This document shows, in pieces, positions 1-13,000 of a stretch of DNA of 64,000 bases. The stretch is from Lampris incognitus (Eukaryota > Chordata > Actinopteri > Lampriformes > Lampridae). The notes under the pieces are model-generated. The model saw only the letters and a list, made by a program, of their open reading frames with translations, made no database searches and was not told the origin of the DNA. The stretch's first letter is position 1. The number at the start of each line of letters is the position of its first letter. Position numbers and translations under genes: made by a program. The stretch spans positions 32,569,358 through 32,633,357 of the forward strand of contig NC_079230.1 in the NCBI RefSeq assembly GCF_029633865.1, read 5' to 3'.

Positions 1-690
1 CTTTGCACATCAAACCTGTCACCGTCCATGTCAGCCGCCCCTGCCGTCTCCTGGGCAACAGTAGGTACTTTAAGCGGAGACGCGTTTAAGCGGTGAACTG
101 CCGGTACAGTGACGTCACGGGCTCCTGCACAGCGCGAGAGAACTTGTAGGCTTCCAGCAGAGCCGTTTCCAGCTGCTTCCCAATCACTATAGCGTCAGAT
201 AACGTCATGGAGTCTGGTTCGAGTAACAGTCTTTCCCTCAGCTGAGCACAAGACGTTTTCTTTATTAGCTGATCAACTGTAAGTCCATCCTCCAAAGCCC
301 CGAAGTCACAATGCTTTGCTAGCCCACGTAAGGCAGAGACGAACCGGCCCACTGACTCACCACACTTCTGGGCTCTCTGACGAGACTCAAACCGGTGCAC
401 GCGTCGGCTCCTTCCTGAGCTGAAACGGGACTGTAGTGCGTTGGTAGCCGCAGCGTAGGCGTCATCCGCCACCGAGAGTGTAGTGAAAATACGCTGCGGC
501 TCCTGACCGAGGCAGTGCCGCAAGAGCGCACACTTCCTAGCTGCTGCTGCTAAATCCGAAGGCCCCAGAGCCAGTAAATAGTCATCAAACGACGATATCC
601 ACCGGTCCCAGGGAGCAGCTGGGTCACCAGGGTAGGCAAGGTGGCGGTGGCGACAGAACGAAGCCAGCCGTCCTCGTGCGCCAAATATTA
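1..690 (-). pseudogene. Ty3/gypsy-type retrotransposon gag fragment
   Basis: The minus strand reads as a gag-like polypeptide from near 690 down to about 86, where the frame stops. The N-terminal part has a tryptophan-rich segment (around 560-640) typical of metaviral gag, followed by a helical, charged stretch with regularly spaced Leu and Arg. No zinc knuckle or protease follows before the window edge, so only the 5' part of the element is visible. An in-frame Met codon lies at 523, but homology-like sequence continues upstream of it, so the real start is closer to 690. The assignment to Ty3/gypsy rests on the look of the gag and on the LTR-like edge beside it. Confidence 0.6.
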
Positions 691-771
691 TGTTCAGTCA
701 ATGACCACACCGGGAGCCCCGTTTATAACGTTTACTTAACCAACATCAGCTCACGACACTTTCCACCTTGC
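660..771 (-). mobile_element. LTR edge and possible primer-binding site of the gypsy fragment
   Basis: Read on the minus strand, an LTR-like end around 691-720 is followed by TTTGGCGCACGAGGACGG (about 668-686). This has the position and look of a tRNA primer-binding site just ahead of gag. The LTR is cut short near 771, where LINE sequence begins. No second LTR is in the window. Confidence 0.4.
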
Positions 772-1262
772 CGTGAAAAGACAGGATCATCAAAAAGGTC
801 CAGCAGAGGATGTACTTTCTCCACCAGATCAAGAAGTTCAACCTGCCTCAGGAACTTCTGATTCAGGTCTACACTGCAATAATCCAGTCTGTCCTCGGCA
901 CCTCCATCACTGTCTGGTTCGGATCGGCCACCAAACAGGACGGGGACAGACTACAACGGACAGGTAAGTCTGCAGAGAAAACCATTGGTGCCAACCTGTC
1001 CTCCATTCAGGACTTCTACACCTCCAGACTCAGGAAACGAGAAGGCAACATCACTGCAGACCCATCACACCCTGGTCACAACCTGTTCCAACTCCTCCCC
1101 TCTGGTGGGCGCTACAGAGCACTGTACCCCAAAACAACCTGTTTTATGTTGTGTTGTAGTGTTGTTATTCTATGTTAAGTACACAGAGAGCCACGAAACT
1201 AGAGTCAAATTCCATGTTTGTGCAAACCTACATGGCCAGTACACATGATTCTGATCTTGATA
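772..1262 (+). mobile_element. L2/CR1-like LINE, 3' end (copy 1)
   Basis: This is the C-terminal end of a non-LTR reverse transcriptase ORF plus its 3' UTR. The plus strand encodes [20 protein letters not shown]-type sequence in slightly shifted frames (about 773-1178). It ends in the family tail GCAAACCTACATGGCC and a short GATTCTGAT-type terminus near 1250. The same C-terminal block occurs on the minus strand at 39895-41560. The 5' end is truncated, as usual for LINEs, and the copy is non-functional. Confidence 0.75.
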
Positions 1263-1267
1263 AGAGT

Positions 1268-1270
<3 letters not shown>

Positions 1271-1308
<38 letters not shown>
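1271..1308 (+). repeat. (GT)n microsatellite
   Basis: Nineteen uninterrupted GT units follow directly after the LINE tail. Confidence 0.98.
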
Positions 1309-1312
<4 letters not shown>

Positions 1313-1525
1313 AACATAATTATATGATATAATTATATAATTATGTTATATGTATATTATACTATAGGTGAAATAAACAGAGATGCTTTGCTACAAGCAG
1401 AGCATCTGTTATATGTGTTATATTATGGGATTATATCTATTACATATATTATTATCATATGTGATATTGTAGATTATATTATGCATGCATTATGATATAA
1501 TGATGTAAACTATATGATATGTTTA
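1309..1525. repeat. AT-rich stretch with a hairpin
   Basis: A highly AT-rich tract. At 1381-1407 the arms AGATGCT and AGCATCT form a short hairpin. The string GAAATAAACAGA occurs at about 1370 and again at about 1557, bracketing the tract. No coding sequence is seen. Confidence 0.5.
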
Positions 1526-1539
1526 GTTTTTCTCGTATG

Positions 1540-2330
1540 ACGTCATCACACGCCGTGAAATAAACAGATGGATTCTGAAAGTCGCACACGCGCTGCCGAC
1601 CCCGTCCGTCGTGCACGGTCTTGGCCGCTGTTGGTGCGTTCTGCGAACCGGAAGAGGGGAGGAGGCGAACGTTAGGAGGCGACACCTCCGCTTATTAGCG
1701 CTGACACCTGACTTCATTCAATGAGTTGTGGCGAACGTTAAGCTCGCGGTTTGATTCGGTCCTCGTGAGGAATTGGAACTCGGTCAACGTCCAGCTGCGG
1801 TTCGGAGGCGCGCGCGTACACAGCTGCAGCAGAACGGTAAGCGCGAGCCGCGCAGCGCCTCTAGAACGCGACAGGCCAGAAGCGCCTCAGTGTTGTGCTC
1901 GCTAGCTAGCTAGCTCGCTAGCCCGCTAGCCAGCGCACGTTAGCAGGCTAGCTAGCCGCTAGGCGTTAGCCGGGCTGCAGCAGCCCTGCGGCTCCTGGAA
2001 TACCTCGTTCCGTGTTGCACGAACGGCTGCAGCCCGGCGCGAGGAGCTGCACGCAGCGCCGCGCGTGCTGCTCCCGCCCGCGCTGTGCAGGCCGCGCTGC
2101 CCGCCGGAGCGCCGTCAGCCGAGGTACCCCGGCTAGCTAGCTTCACGCCTCCCTCCCTCCCTGCCTCCCTCCCCGCCCGCCTGCCTCTGCCCGCCCGCCT
2201 GCCTCTGCCCGCCCGCCTGCCTCTGCCGCTAGCTCTGGCGCCGTCTACTTCCTGCGACCGAACGCTGTTTTCTCTTACGTAATGTGTAGCGTGCCCTAAC
2301 ACTGTCACTGCCTAGGCCAGAGCCCTGACG
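1540..2330 (+). promoter_or_regulatory. senp3: CpG-island promoter and probable non-coding exon 1 of senp3
   Basis: CpG density rises sharply here compared with the flanks, and no TATA box is evident. A strong splice donor (AACG|GTAAGC) lies after 1836, so a non-coding first exon probably ends there; its start cannot be fixed from sequence. The first coding exon, at 3881-4006, has its own acceptor. Around 1900-1970 the sequence is built from short GCTAGC/TAGC repeats. Open frames on both strands here are composition artefacts of GC-rich DNA. Confidence 0.55.
2141..2232 (+). repeat. C-rich short tandem repeat
   Basis: CCTCCCT units are followed by three copies of GCCCGCCTGCCTCT. The repeat sits at the 3' edge of the CpG island. 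Confidence 0.8.
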
Positions 2331-3529
2331 GCGGGGCGACCGGCGGTGTGTTCGTGGTGTAAATGTTCCTGTAGAGCCTCTGGCGAGTCCTTGCCGAGAG
2401 CCTTTCCAGTAAATACACGCAGCCTTGCTACACAGCCCAGCTGCCCATTACAGGGGGGGGGGGGCGACTCGCCGCCCGGCTGCACATGGCAACAGGACTA
2501 CTGGCTGTGGTCCTCGCCTTGCTCCCCCCACCTCAAGCCGTAGCGGCTGGCATGATAAGGCAGCAGCCAGCTTTGTGGCCACGCTAACTAGCTCAGCCGC
2601 CGTGTGGTGTGCCGGCGCCTCCTCATGAGCTGTTTACTTTGTAACCATCAGTCGGCACGCGCTGGCACAGCCGCCCAGGGATTTGCCCTTTGTTGCACAT
2701 GCAGCATGATGCAAGTGCCTATGGCGACCCCCTCACACTTTGGTACCAAATGCAGCTGTAACCCGCCAGCTGTACATTGGCAACACATGCAGCGTGACGG
2801 AGCCATAGCACAGTAGCCCCCCCCCCCCCCATACTCGATATCAAGCTTTCTTCATTGCACGTTATTACTGGATGACGAGCATGATGGTGTCCCTACCCTC
2901 CTCCCTGGATGGGATGTGACACCGGCGCTCCCCGTGCCGAGGGCTTCATGCCTCTTGGCACCATCGCTGGCGATTTTAAAGCGAATATTCCCCGATTATA
3001 CCGCTTGGATGGTGGATGGGTGGATGCATGCATGGGTATTCCCCGATTATAAACCTTATCTTTGTCTATCTGACAGGGATTGCATGTGAACACACCTGCA
3101 GTTGTTCCTGGTCGTTTGCACATCTCTAGGGCAGCAGTCAAAGCCATACTACAGCTTTGCACGGTTTCTAATATTCTAATGTACACTAAATATACAGTTC
3201 CAAATACACACCCTCGTTCCCTCAGCTAAGCTACTGGTCCATTGGTATAAATGATGTCCCACAAAAGTGTTGCAGAGCATTTTATGGCCAATACAGAGGT
3301 TTACGTGTGATGCATTCTGGTATGTGTAGGCGCTGTGGGAAAGACTCTCTGAGCCGGGGAACACCAAGTTCTCTATCAATGTACTACACATTGAGGGCTT
3401 TATTGGTGCAGTCCACTACATTACTCATTAGTACTGATTGCACATGCACAAAGCCATCGGTAAAGTCTCCCTTTATTCCATTTATACTGGTGTCCCTTAA
3501 AATGGAAATGTGTTCATGTGATTGTTGAC
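2331..3529. other. senp3 intron 1, no recognised gene
   Basis: Unique-looking sequence with a G run near 2452-2463 and a C run near 2819-2830. The short open frames here have no recognisable homology. Confidence 0.5.
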
Positions 3530-3797
3530 TTATTACATTGTAAGTATACTGGTACTACATCTACCTCAGGCATATATGTAAGTAACCTGCTAACATCTAT
3601 TTCAGCATCGCTGATAGATTCCCCTGCACCATCGCACCTTATCAACTCTTATTTCACCTGTATATAGTCAATCCTTGTGTATATCTCTGAAGATTGTGGT
3701 GTTGTGTTGTTAAGTTCACTGAGAGAGCCACGAAATCGGAGTCAAAATTCCATATTTGTACAAACCTGTGTGGCCAATAAACATGATTCTGATTACC
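3530..3797 (+). mobile_element. L2-like LINE 3' UTR (copy 2)
   Basis: This is the same 3' UTR found in reverse at 38478-38870, including the segments around CTACCTCAGGCATATATG and TGTGTATATCTCTGAAGA. It ends in the family tail GTGTGGCCAATAAACATG. No coding part remains. It lies only about 85 bases upstream of the first senp3 coding exon. Confidence 0.75.
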
Positions 3798-3880
3798 AAA
3801 TGACAATGAAAATGTCGTACATGTACTTTTTTTTGTTTTTTTTGTTTTTTGCTGACACTACATTTTTCGATTGGTTCAAG

Positions 3881-4006
3881 GCAACGAGCTGGCGCAAATT
3901 GTGGGGTGCCCGTGGATAATGCGAGACAGCGGCGGTAGCCTGGCCCAGAACCGCTGGCAGGGGGATCTGGGCTTGACTGCTGTGGGGCAGGAAGAGGCTG
4001 GAGGAG
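3881..4006 (+). CDS. senp3: senp3 first coding exon
   Basis: The exon probably begins after TTCAAG at 3880. The first ATG, at 3919, opens a 29-codon stretch ([13 protein letters not shown]...) that ends after 4006 with one base of a glycine codon. The next exon, at 7376, supplies the other two bases. This phase match, together with the continuing Gly-rich sequence, is the main evidence for the exon, because this N-terminal part is poorly conserved between species. Confidence 0.75.
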
Positions 4007-7000
4007 GTGAGATTTGTTCTTTTGATGACTGATTCTTTTATACATTTGGTCGGGTTATTTTACAATGGGTAATATGCCTGTGATTGTGTTTAGAGTCTGG
4101 CCATGCTTGCTGAACAATATCAATTAGTTTAATTAGCAAGGCATTTACTGTGGCTCACCATGTTGTGGATGACACATCAAGTTCTGGTGACCATATGTTA
4201 ATACATGTGGACCTTTCAAACACATAATACGTGTATATAATACGAAAGTTTTGTATTTGTGAATGAAAACACAAGTATACAAAAGCTTTTATGGGTGCTT
4301 GAGATGGAAAAGTAGCTGTGTTGGTAAGGAGATGTTTTAAAAGGCGATGGAAACGGAATTCAGAATGCTCTAATGGCAAGCAATACTTGTCAGATCCTTT
4401 TCACCCTTCAAGTTTTTTTGAAAACTAGTTAGTTCTGTACAGGGGGAGGTTGCTTATTCGCTAAAAAAAACTTACCAAACCACAACTGGTGAATTCTGGA
4501 CTTTCCTGAAGTTCACCAGACAGGTAGGTGATTGGTAGCATGGCTAGTGTCTCGTGCTGTGCTGAAAACCCGTGGCAGAGATGCAGAAGGTATTGGTATT
4601 TGCCTTGGTGTTAGGGTCACTCTGGAAAGTTTCATTTGGGCCAATTCCACTATCAAACCCAAACTGCTAGGTAGCGTAGTTTAGGTAGGGTAGACAGTTG
4701 CTACATGTTTGGCGGTCTCATCTTTAACCATTCTTTTGCATGCTGTTAAACATGAGAGGAACACTTAGAACCAGTCTAACAAGTGTTGGTTTTTGTCTTG
4801 ATGCATGCTCAATAATCCAGGTAAGAAAATCAAAGACAGTTGAATCAGTTCATCTTGACACAACATTTATTGACAGATACGTTTCATCATCATCTAAGTG
4901 ACTGACTGCAGGTGTCCCCACCCTTAGAAACAATACTGTTGCATAACAACTGAAAGCAAAGACCAGTTTCATATGCAAATATGGGCTTGACCATTAACTG
5001 GAGATCCAATGACCATGTGTACTATTCACAGAGGACACCCATCTACAGGCCAGGACTCCGCAGTCTACACCATTTACAAGCCACTGGCCACTCTTTCAAG
5101 GATGAGGATGTACACATCCTTGATGGGGAGGAACGCTGGTTTGAATGGGGAGTCAAAGAGGCCATCTATGTGAAGAGGGAACGACCATCCCTGAACCGAG
5201 GGGAGGTCTAAGAGTACATCTGTTGCCATTGTAGGGCGGCACGGTGGCCTGGTGGTTAGCGCTGTTGCCTCACAGCAAGAAGGTTGTGGGTTTGAACCCT
5301 GGACGGAGCTTGTCCAACCTTGGGGGGGGGGGGTCATCCCAGGTCTTCCTCTGTGTGGAGTTTGCATGTTCTCCCCGTGTCTGCGGTGGGTTTTCTCCAG
5401 GTGCTCCAGTTTCTCCCACCATCAAACGAAACATGCATTTTATAGGGTTTATACTCCTGTCTGTGCCCCTGAGCAAGGCAGTGGGAAAAGAACTGGAGTT
5501 GGTCCCCAGGCATTGCATGAAGGCAGCAGCCCACTGCTCCTAGCTACACAGATCACAGCTTGGATGGGTTAATTTGCAGTAACTGAATTTCCCCAGGGTG
5601 ATTAATAAAGGAAACCTAATCTTATACTCAGCACATTTACATGATGTTAGAAAAAGTGGATTTATTGTGTTAGTGCGACTAAAACTGCACTTTTAAAACA
5701 CATGTAAACGTGTTAGTCCGACTTCAGTCGGACTAAATAGAGTTTCTGAAGTGGGACTAACGTACCTAGATGATGCGGTTGGGGATGGATTTACTCTGGC
5801 ATGTCTACACTTCAATCGGCCCGAACTGGCCTAGGCGTTCTGCACATGATCCGTAGTTCCCGCGGCGGTCTTTCACCCGGAAGTCGAACAGCGTCGTATG
5901 AACAGTATCAACATGGCGGGTGCCCGAGTGAGAACCACGCATGTCTGGACAGACGAGGAGACAAACGTTTTGTTGTCTTCTGCTTTCGGACATCACCATG
6001 AGCTCCAGGGATAGCGTGCATCTCGTTTGCACCAAAAGTAAAGCGTGGAGTACGTATGACATGTACAGCGCTGTGAAGGGGTCCATGTTTTCACCGCTCC
6101 ACGTGGAACCTGCTTGCCGCTTGCTAACTTGTTTGTCGCTTGTTTGGTATGTGATGCAGTAGGTCAACCGGAAGAAGGTCCAGTAGCAACCAGCTGAAAG
6201 GGGCATATCGCCACGTACCGTACCGGGGTCGGACGTACCTCCGTCAGTACATCGATTCTCCCCCTGTTCTTGTCTAATGGGACAACGGCGGTAGTCCAAT
6301 TACATGACCTTGTCGAGCCGTAACCATAGCGCCACTTAACTGTGCGTGTAAATGCAGTCAATGATGTGATTGCAAACACTTCCAAATCCTCTGTGAGTAG
6401 TACACATGGCCATTGTGTCTCCAGTTAATGGTCACGGCCACATGTGCATATGAAACCGGTTGTTGTTTTCAGTCGTTATGCCACGGTATTGTTTAGAAGG
6501 GTGGGGGTACCTGCAGTCAGGTGAGGACGCTGTATTGTTTATAAGGGTGGGACACCAGCAGTCAGGTGAGGACGCTGTATTGTTTATAAGGGTGGGGACA
6601 CCAGCAGTCAGGTGAGAGTAAAGAGGTCATGTAGGTGATGATTAGCTTGATCTCAGACATTGTATCCAGATGAGCTGCTTCAGCTTTCTGTGATGGTGGT
6701 TTTTGTGTGGATAAGGGGAATGTGTTCTGTCCATCACCCAGCGCCGCTGCTTATCGCCACGCCTCCACTTGGTCTTTCCTTGCACTGGTTACATGCTTAG
6801 CATGAAACGTTTTGGAGTACACCAAAATGAACTTTTTTATTCTGTTTTTTGTACCAAAAGAGTTAAAAGAATTAGAATTAACAAGCACAAAACTATTGAC
6901 CCTATCAACTAAATTTGTCACCTTTTTTTTTTTTTACTGAAACTGGTTTATTTAAATGATTGGAAAGTTTCTATCTTTTACGTTCTGACTAATTCCTGAA

Positions 7001-10000
7001 AACAACCTGGAATGAGTAACCAGATACTCAAACAGCTAGAAGTTTAATAATTCGGGCATAATAATCTACTGCTCAGTTATGGGGAGATTGTGATCAAGAT
7101 AACAGTCTGATCGAATAAATAAACTTGTTTATCATACAACTTGTGATAAAGTTGAAGAGTCGGTGTCCCTAGATTGGCCCTGTTGGCCACTACTGGTCAG
7201 GAATGTTTCATGGTGATGATTCTGTGTTCACCTAGAAGTGTGATGAGTGGTGGGGGGGTGATGTGTTGGTGTGTTGACAGAGTTGGGGTTTGGATGGGGT
7301 GGGGCAGTGGGGGTGCTGTGATTGATTTTTAATGTGGGACGTGTAATAATGTATGTGTGACATTTTTCTATCTAGGTGGGATCCCTGGGGACCACCTCAT
7401 AGACCCGGCATCAGGCCACAATGTGCCCAGCCCCATGCACCTCAAACTGGGGCAGAAAGAGAAGGTCTGGACCGGCGAGTGTGTGGAGGAGGAAGAGGAA
7501 GATGGGATGGGAGGGATTGAGGCCATAGATGATGAGGAGGCCGAGAACGATTTGGATAGGGAGGGTGGGTTTGAAGGGGAGGCTTGGGACGATGAAGAGG
7601 AGGAAGAGGAGGGCGAAGAGGCGGAGGTAGAGTGGGAGGTTCCGGACATTCCCTTCCAGTTAATCCAACACCCTCACTCACAGCAACAGCAACACCACAG
7701 ACCACAGCAAAAGGAAGAAGGTGTTGGTGTTGACAGTCATGACTCCCAAGTTAAAACTGGACAGTCCTCTGAATCCAGATTCCCTGTACGGTCCAGGTTT
7801 AGTGGGTTCCGATTTCTGCGAAGGCTGAGGCGCTTGCAGAGGCTTCGATCCCATGCAAGCATACGCTTCCGGCTGACACAGCATTGGAAGACTTGGCGTC
7901 AGCGGGCCCAGTGGGTGGGGACTCAGGGGCACAGGCGAGCCAGGAGAGGGCAGAGGTACGGTTTGTATTACATGCAGAGGAGGAAGAAGAGGTGCAGAGG
8001 ATCCCCATACACAGATGAGGAAGACGACGACGACGAGAGGTTGACAGAGTCCGAGAGAGGTGGGAGAGATGTCGAAACTAAGAATTACACATATGTACAC
8101 ACTTAAGTTAACTTGCATTTAGCCATATGGTGACGCTTAATGTAGAGCTATTTAACGTGAAATCTACTGAAAACCAGTCTGCAGTCATTTTTAAGGCTAA
8201 CATTATTCTTGAGTGTACTGGCAGTAAGCAAGTAAAATGTTGAAACATACCAGGAAAGGGTAAAGATTTGATTGACTGTTTCATTAGAATAATAGGACAA
8301 TCAAACCAAGAACAAGTAAAGAAAGAGGCCTTTGGGGAAGGCAAGATGGGGACTAGTTAGTAGAAATGCTGCTGATGATGTGATGGATGTGGACTGATGT
8401 AGGGATGCACTGATGTCACTTTTTAACTGGCGGTACTGATTCTGATTACAAATCCTCAACTGTTGGCTAATGCAGAATACCGGTCTGATCTATTACTTTT
8501 GCTGAACAATGCAGACTTGCCCCTTTGGTTTGGGATCAATGGGCAAAACAATTCAATCAGTCAGTCAAGTTGCATTTTATATAGCACTTTTCTAGCTGCA
8601 GCAGCCACTCAACGTGCTTTGAAATAGAGTGCTTTTTTTCCCCACCATTAGAGAAATACAGGCTTCCATGTGCCAAAAAGAAAGATTTTTTTTTTGCAGT
8701 AAATCAAGCCATTTTGCCTTTATTTATGACATGTTACACATGGCTTTTGTAATCAGATCTTGGCCCGATATTTGGTGCATCCTTACATGCAACTTGCATG
8801 TAAGATGCATGCAACATGCAAGAAGATATCTGCACCAGTAAGTGTGTCTGGTTATGCTGTTGCCTTAGCCAGTCATCACCAATGGATGGAGTGATCTGGA
8901 GCTACCTGCGGACTGGAAGTTGTTATTACATAGTGTCCTGGGATACACAAACTATACAGTTTTATTATATATACAGACCTAGTTTTGGGACAAAATCACC
9001 ACATTGTTCACCCATATATACTCCCACTATAAGCCAAGGCAGGCTTCTAGTGACCGGTGTGGCCAGTTCTTAGACTCTCTCCTAGGTTCTGAATGGTTAA
9101 GGCAGCTGACCAGATTCAAACCTCAACTTTTTTCTGAGGTATTCATAACAGCCCATTGGGTGCAGTTTCCCCCCATTTCTTAGTTGTTTATTCTGCTTCT
9201 TCTTTGCAGATGACCATTTTAATGGTTGCTCTGCAGACAGTCAGGAGGAAACTCTCGGGGAAAGAGTGAGGAGGGAAGGAGAGAACCCTTACTCTGCTGG
9301 CAGGGACAAACCAGTAGAGCTGGTCCTCACTGCAGAACACATGAGCTGTGTGACTGGTATGGACAACATGCTTATCTGAATGTGCTATATCTCGCCTTAG
9401 CTAGGACATGACTAACCCTCACCCTGAAGTTTATCTAGGTCAACAAACAAATAAAAATAACATTGATAGGAATTGTATAAATGTGCTAATCAAATAGTTG
9501 CTTTTCCAGAATTTTTTTTTTTTGTTGTGGCTTTTTCCCCCTCTTTTCTCCCCAATTGTACTTGGCCAATTACTCCAGTCTTCCAAGCCGTCCCGGTCGC
9601 TGCTCCACCCCCTCTGCTTATCCGGGGAGGGCTGCAGACTACCATATGTCTCCTCCAATACATGTGGAGTCCCCAGCCGCTTCTTTTCACCTGACGGTGA
9701 GGAGTTTCACCAGGGGATGTAGCACGTGGGAGGATCACGCTATTCCCTCCAGTTCCCCCTCCCCCCCGAACAGGCGCCCCGACTGACCAGAGGAGGCGCT
9801 AGTGCAGCGATCAGGACACATACACACATCCGACCTCCCACCCGCAGCCACGGCCAGTTGTGTCTGTAGGGACGCCCGACCAAGCCGGAGGTAACACGGG
9901 GATTTGAACCGGCGATCCTCGTGTTGGTAGGCAATGGAACTTTTCCAGAAAAAATTTAATTACCCATTTATTTCTGATTTACAGAATTTGACAGGCCTAC

Positions 10001-13000
10001 AGAATCTGTTATGTTGTGAGGTGAATTCAGATGTGACTAGAAGAGTCACGGAGATCTGCAGATCCCCACCAGGCATATCTCCCCTTCTCTGTTGCTCAGA
10101 CTTGGCAACAAACCACCCCTTTTTTCGCCTGTCGGGAGGGTTCTTGATCATACAGTCATAACTGTGCCCAGAAGTTTTTAGGCCGACAGGCCCAGTAGTC
10201 TGTTAGATTAGCAGCGGACAGATACACGCACACACGGACAGAAAGCTTTTCCTGCCATTATAAGACTTTTGTGCAGCGCCCAAAATGATTGAACAAGAAA
10301 TATGTTAAGAAACAAAGTTTAAAAAAGCTAAAAAATGTACACAATAAAGTTTTGCCTGTCAATCTGGATGCGCAGCCACCTAGGCGGTCCCTCGCACGAA
10401 GGCGACCAAGTCTAAAATGAACTTGCACTTTCCAAAAACAAAAGGTTTGTTATGTGACTCCTAACCCTGTCTTTATTTGCACAATATAATAATAAAACTG
10501 GCTAAACTGTGTACACTCACGCAGAAGTGACTCAGAGCTATGGTTGACTCAGATTGGGCGGCAACAAGAAAATGCAAAACTTCCTGGTTTGACTGCAACC
10601 TTGAGAAAGTTGTTCCTTTAACTTTAGCACTTCGGATTATCAAAATTCTTTTGATAACGTTTGATCATGTCACTTCCTGATCTGAGTCAACAGTAGATGT
10701 GAGTCACGCATGCACACAGTTTACTTATGGGGCTTTCAGACACAGCGTGGTCTGCGCTGCGCTTGCGGCTGGGTTTGGTGTGGAAGACGGAGCAAAATAG
10801 GTGGACTTTTCACAACTTCTAGCGGGACTTTTTAAAACTTCTAGCAGGACTTTTTAAAACTTCTAGCAGGACTTTTTAAAACTTCTAGCTGGACTTGTTA
10901 AAACTTCTAGCGGGACTTGTTAAAACCTCTAGCGGGACTTTTTAAAACTTCTAGTGGGACTTGTTAAAACGTCTAGCGGGACTTGTTAAAACCTCTAGCG
11001 GGACTTGTTAAAACCTCTAGCGGGACTTTTTAAAACTTCTAGCGGGACTTTTTAAAACTTCTAGCAGGACTTTTTAAACTTCTAGCGGGACTTTTAAAAC
11101 TTCTAGCGGGACTTGTTAAAACTTCTAGCAGGACTTTTTAAACTTCTAGCGGGACTTTTAAAACTTCTAGCGGGACTTGTTAAAACTTCTAGCGGGACTT
11201 GTTAAAGCTTCTAGCGGGACCTTTTAAAACTTCTAGTGGGACTTGTTAAAACCTCTAGCGGGGCTTGTTAAAGCTTCTAGTGGGGCTTTTTAAAACTTTT
11301 AGCGGGACTTTTTAAACCTCTAGCGGGACTTTTTAAAACTTCTAGCGGGACTTTTTAAACTTCTAGCGGGACTTTTTAAAACTTCTAATGGGACTTTTTA
11401 GACTTCTAGCAGAACTTTTAAAACTTCTAGCAGGACTTTTTAAAACTTCTAGCGGGACTGTTAAAGCTTCTAGCGGGACTTGTTAAAACTTCTAGCGGGA
11501 CTTGTTAAAACCTCTAGCAGGACTTGTTAAAACTTCTAGCAGGACTTTTAAAACTTCTAGCAGGACTTTTTAAAACTTCTAGCGGGACTGTTAAAGCTTC
11601 TAGCAGGACTTGTTAAAACTTCTAGCGGGACTTGTTAAAACCTCTAGCGGGACTTTTTAAAACTTCTACTGGGACTTTTTAAAACTTCTAGCGGGGCTTG
11701 TTAAAGCTAATAGCGGGACTTTTTAAAACTTTTAGCGGGACTTTTTAAACTTCTAGCGGGACTTTTTAAAACTTCTAGCGGGACTTGTTAAAGCTTCTAG
11801 CGGGACCTTTTAAAACTTCTAGTGGGAGTTTTTAAAACTTCTAGTGGGACTTTTTAAAACTTCTAGTGGGACTTGTTAAAACTTCCAGCTGGACCAGTTC
11901 GTCATTTGTTGTTGCCAGCAGATGCAGCAGTCCCTGATATGCCTACTTGGCTGGATCCAAGATAGGGCTTTCCTCTCGAGGTCTGGGTGTTGTACAAGTC
12001 AGGGAATTCTGACACAATATTCTTGAACAATGCCTTTTGATTTTTCATTGTACAAACTTCAGCATTATTATGCAATGCAAGTTTTAAAATTAAACACCCC
12101 CCACACACACACAAACCTACTTATTCTGTCTGTGAACGTCTGCCACATGTGTAGACATGACAGCATCAGTCATACAGTTCAATGGCACCTCTAACAAAGT
12201 CAGGATATACATAAACAAAAAGTTAGAATTTAATTTAGCACAAGCTTTTATCCAACCCCACGTACATCCAAGAGCTAGTTGGCTTTTTAGGATATATAAT
12301 ATGATAATAATCTACCACTGCTAATTTCAGCTGCTCCAATTAGGGGGGGGCACAGCGGATCATATGTTTCCATTTCTTCATTTCTTCTGCATCTTCCTCT
12401 GTCACACCAGCCACCTGCATGTCCTCCCTCACCACATCCATAAACCTCCTCTTTGGCCTTCCTCTTCTCCTCTTCCCTGACAGCTCCATATTCAGCATCC
12501 TTCTCCCAATATACCCAGCATCTCTCCTCCACACATGTCCAAGCCATCTCAATCTTGTCTCTCTTGCTTTGTCTCCAAACCGTCCAACTTGAGATGTCCC
12601 TCTAATATAATCATTCCTAATCCTGTCCTTCTTCATCACTCCCAATGAAAATCTTATCATTTTCAACTCTGCCACCTCCAGCTCCACCTCCTGTCTTTTC
12701 GTCAGTGCCACTGTCTCCAAACCATGTAACATAGCTAGCTGGTCTCACTACCATCTTGTAAACCTTCCCTTTAACTCTTGCTGGTACCCTTCTGTCACAA
12801 ATCACTCCTGACACTCTTCTCCACCCACTCCACCCTGCCTGCACTCTCTCCTGCACTCCTTCCTTAGTGTCTAACCTGTCATACAACTCACCATACGCCT
12901 TTTCCTTTGCCTTCACCACCTCTCTCTTTGCTTTACGCTGCACCTCCTTGTACTCCTGTCTACTTTCTTCATCTCTCTTACTATCCCACTTCTTCTTTGC

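Noticed and set aside
1952-2308. 118-codon minus-strand Arg/Gly/Ala-rich frame
   Set aside because: It results from the GC-rich tandem repeat and CpG island. The composition explains it.
5911-6012. senp3 alternative first coding exon starting at the 5911 ATG
   Set aside because: The sequence reads as a Myb/SANT start of a Harbinger-type element. The 3919-4006 exon fits the phase of exon 7376 exactly.
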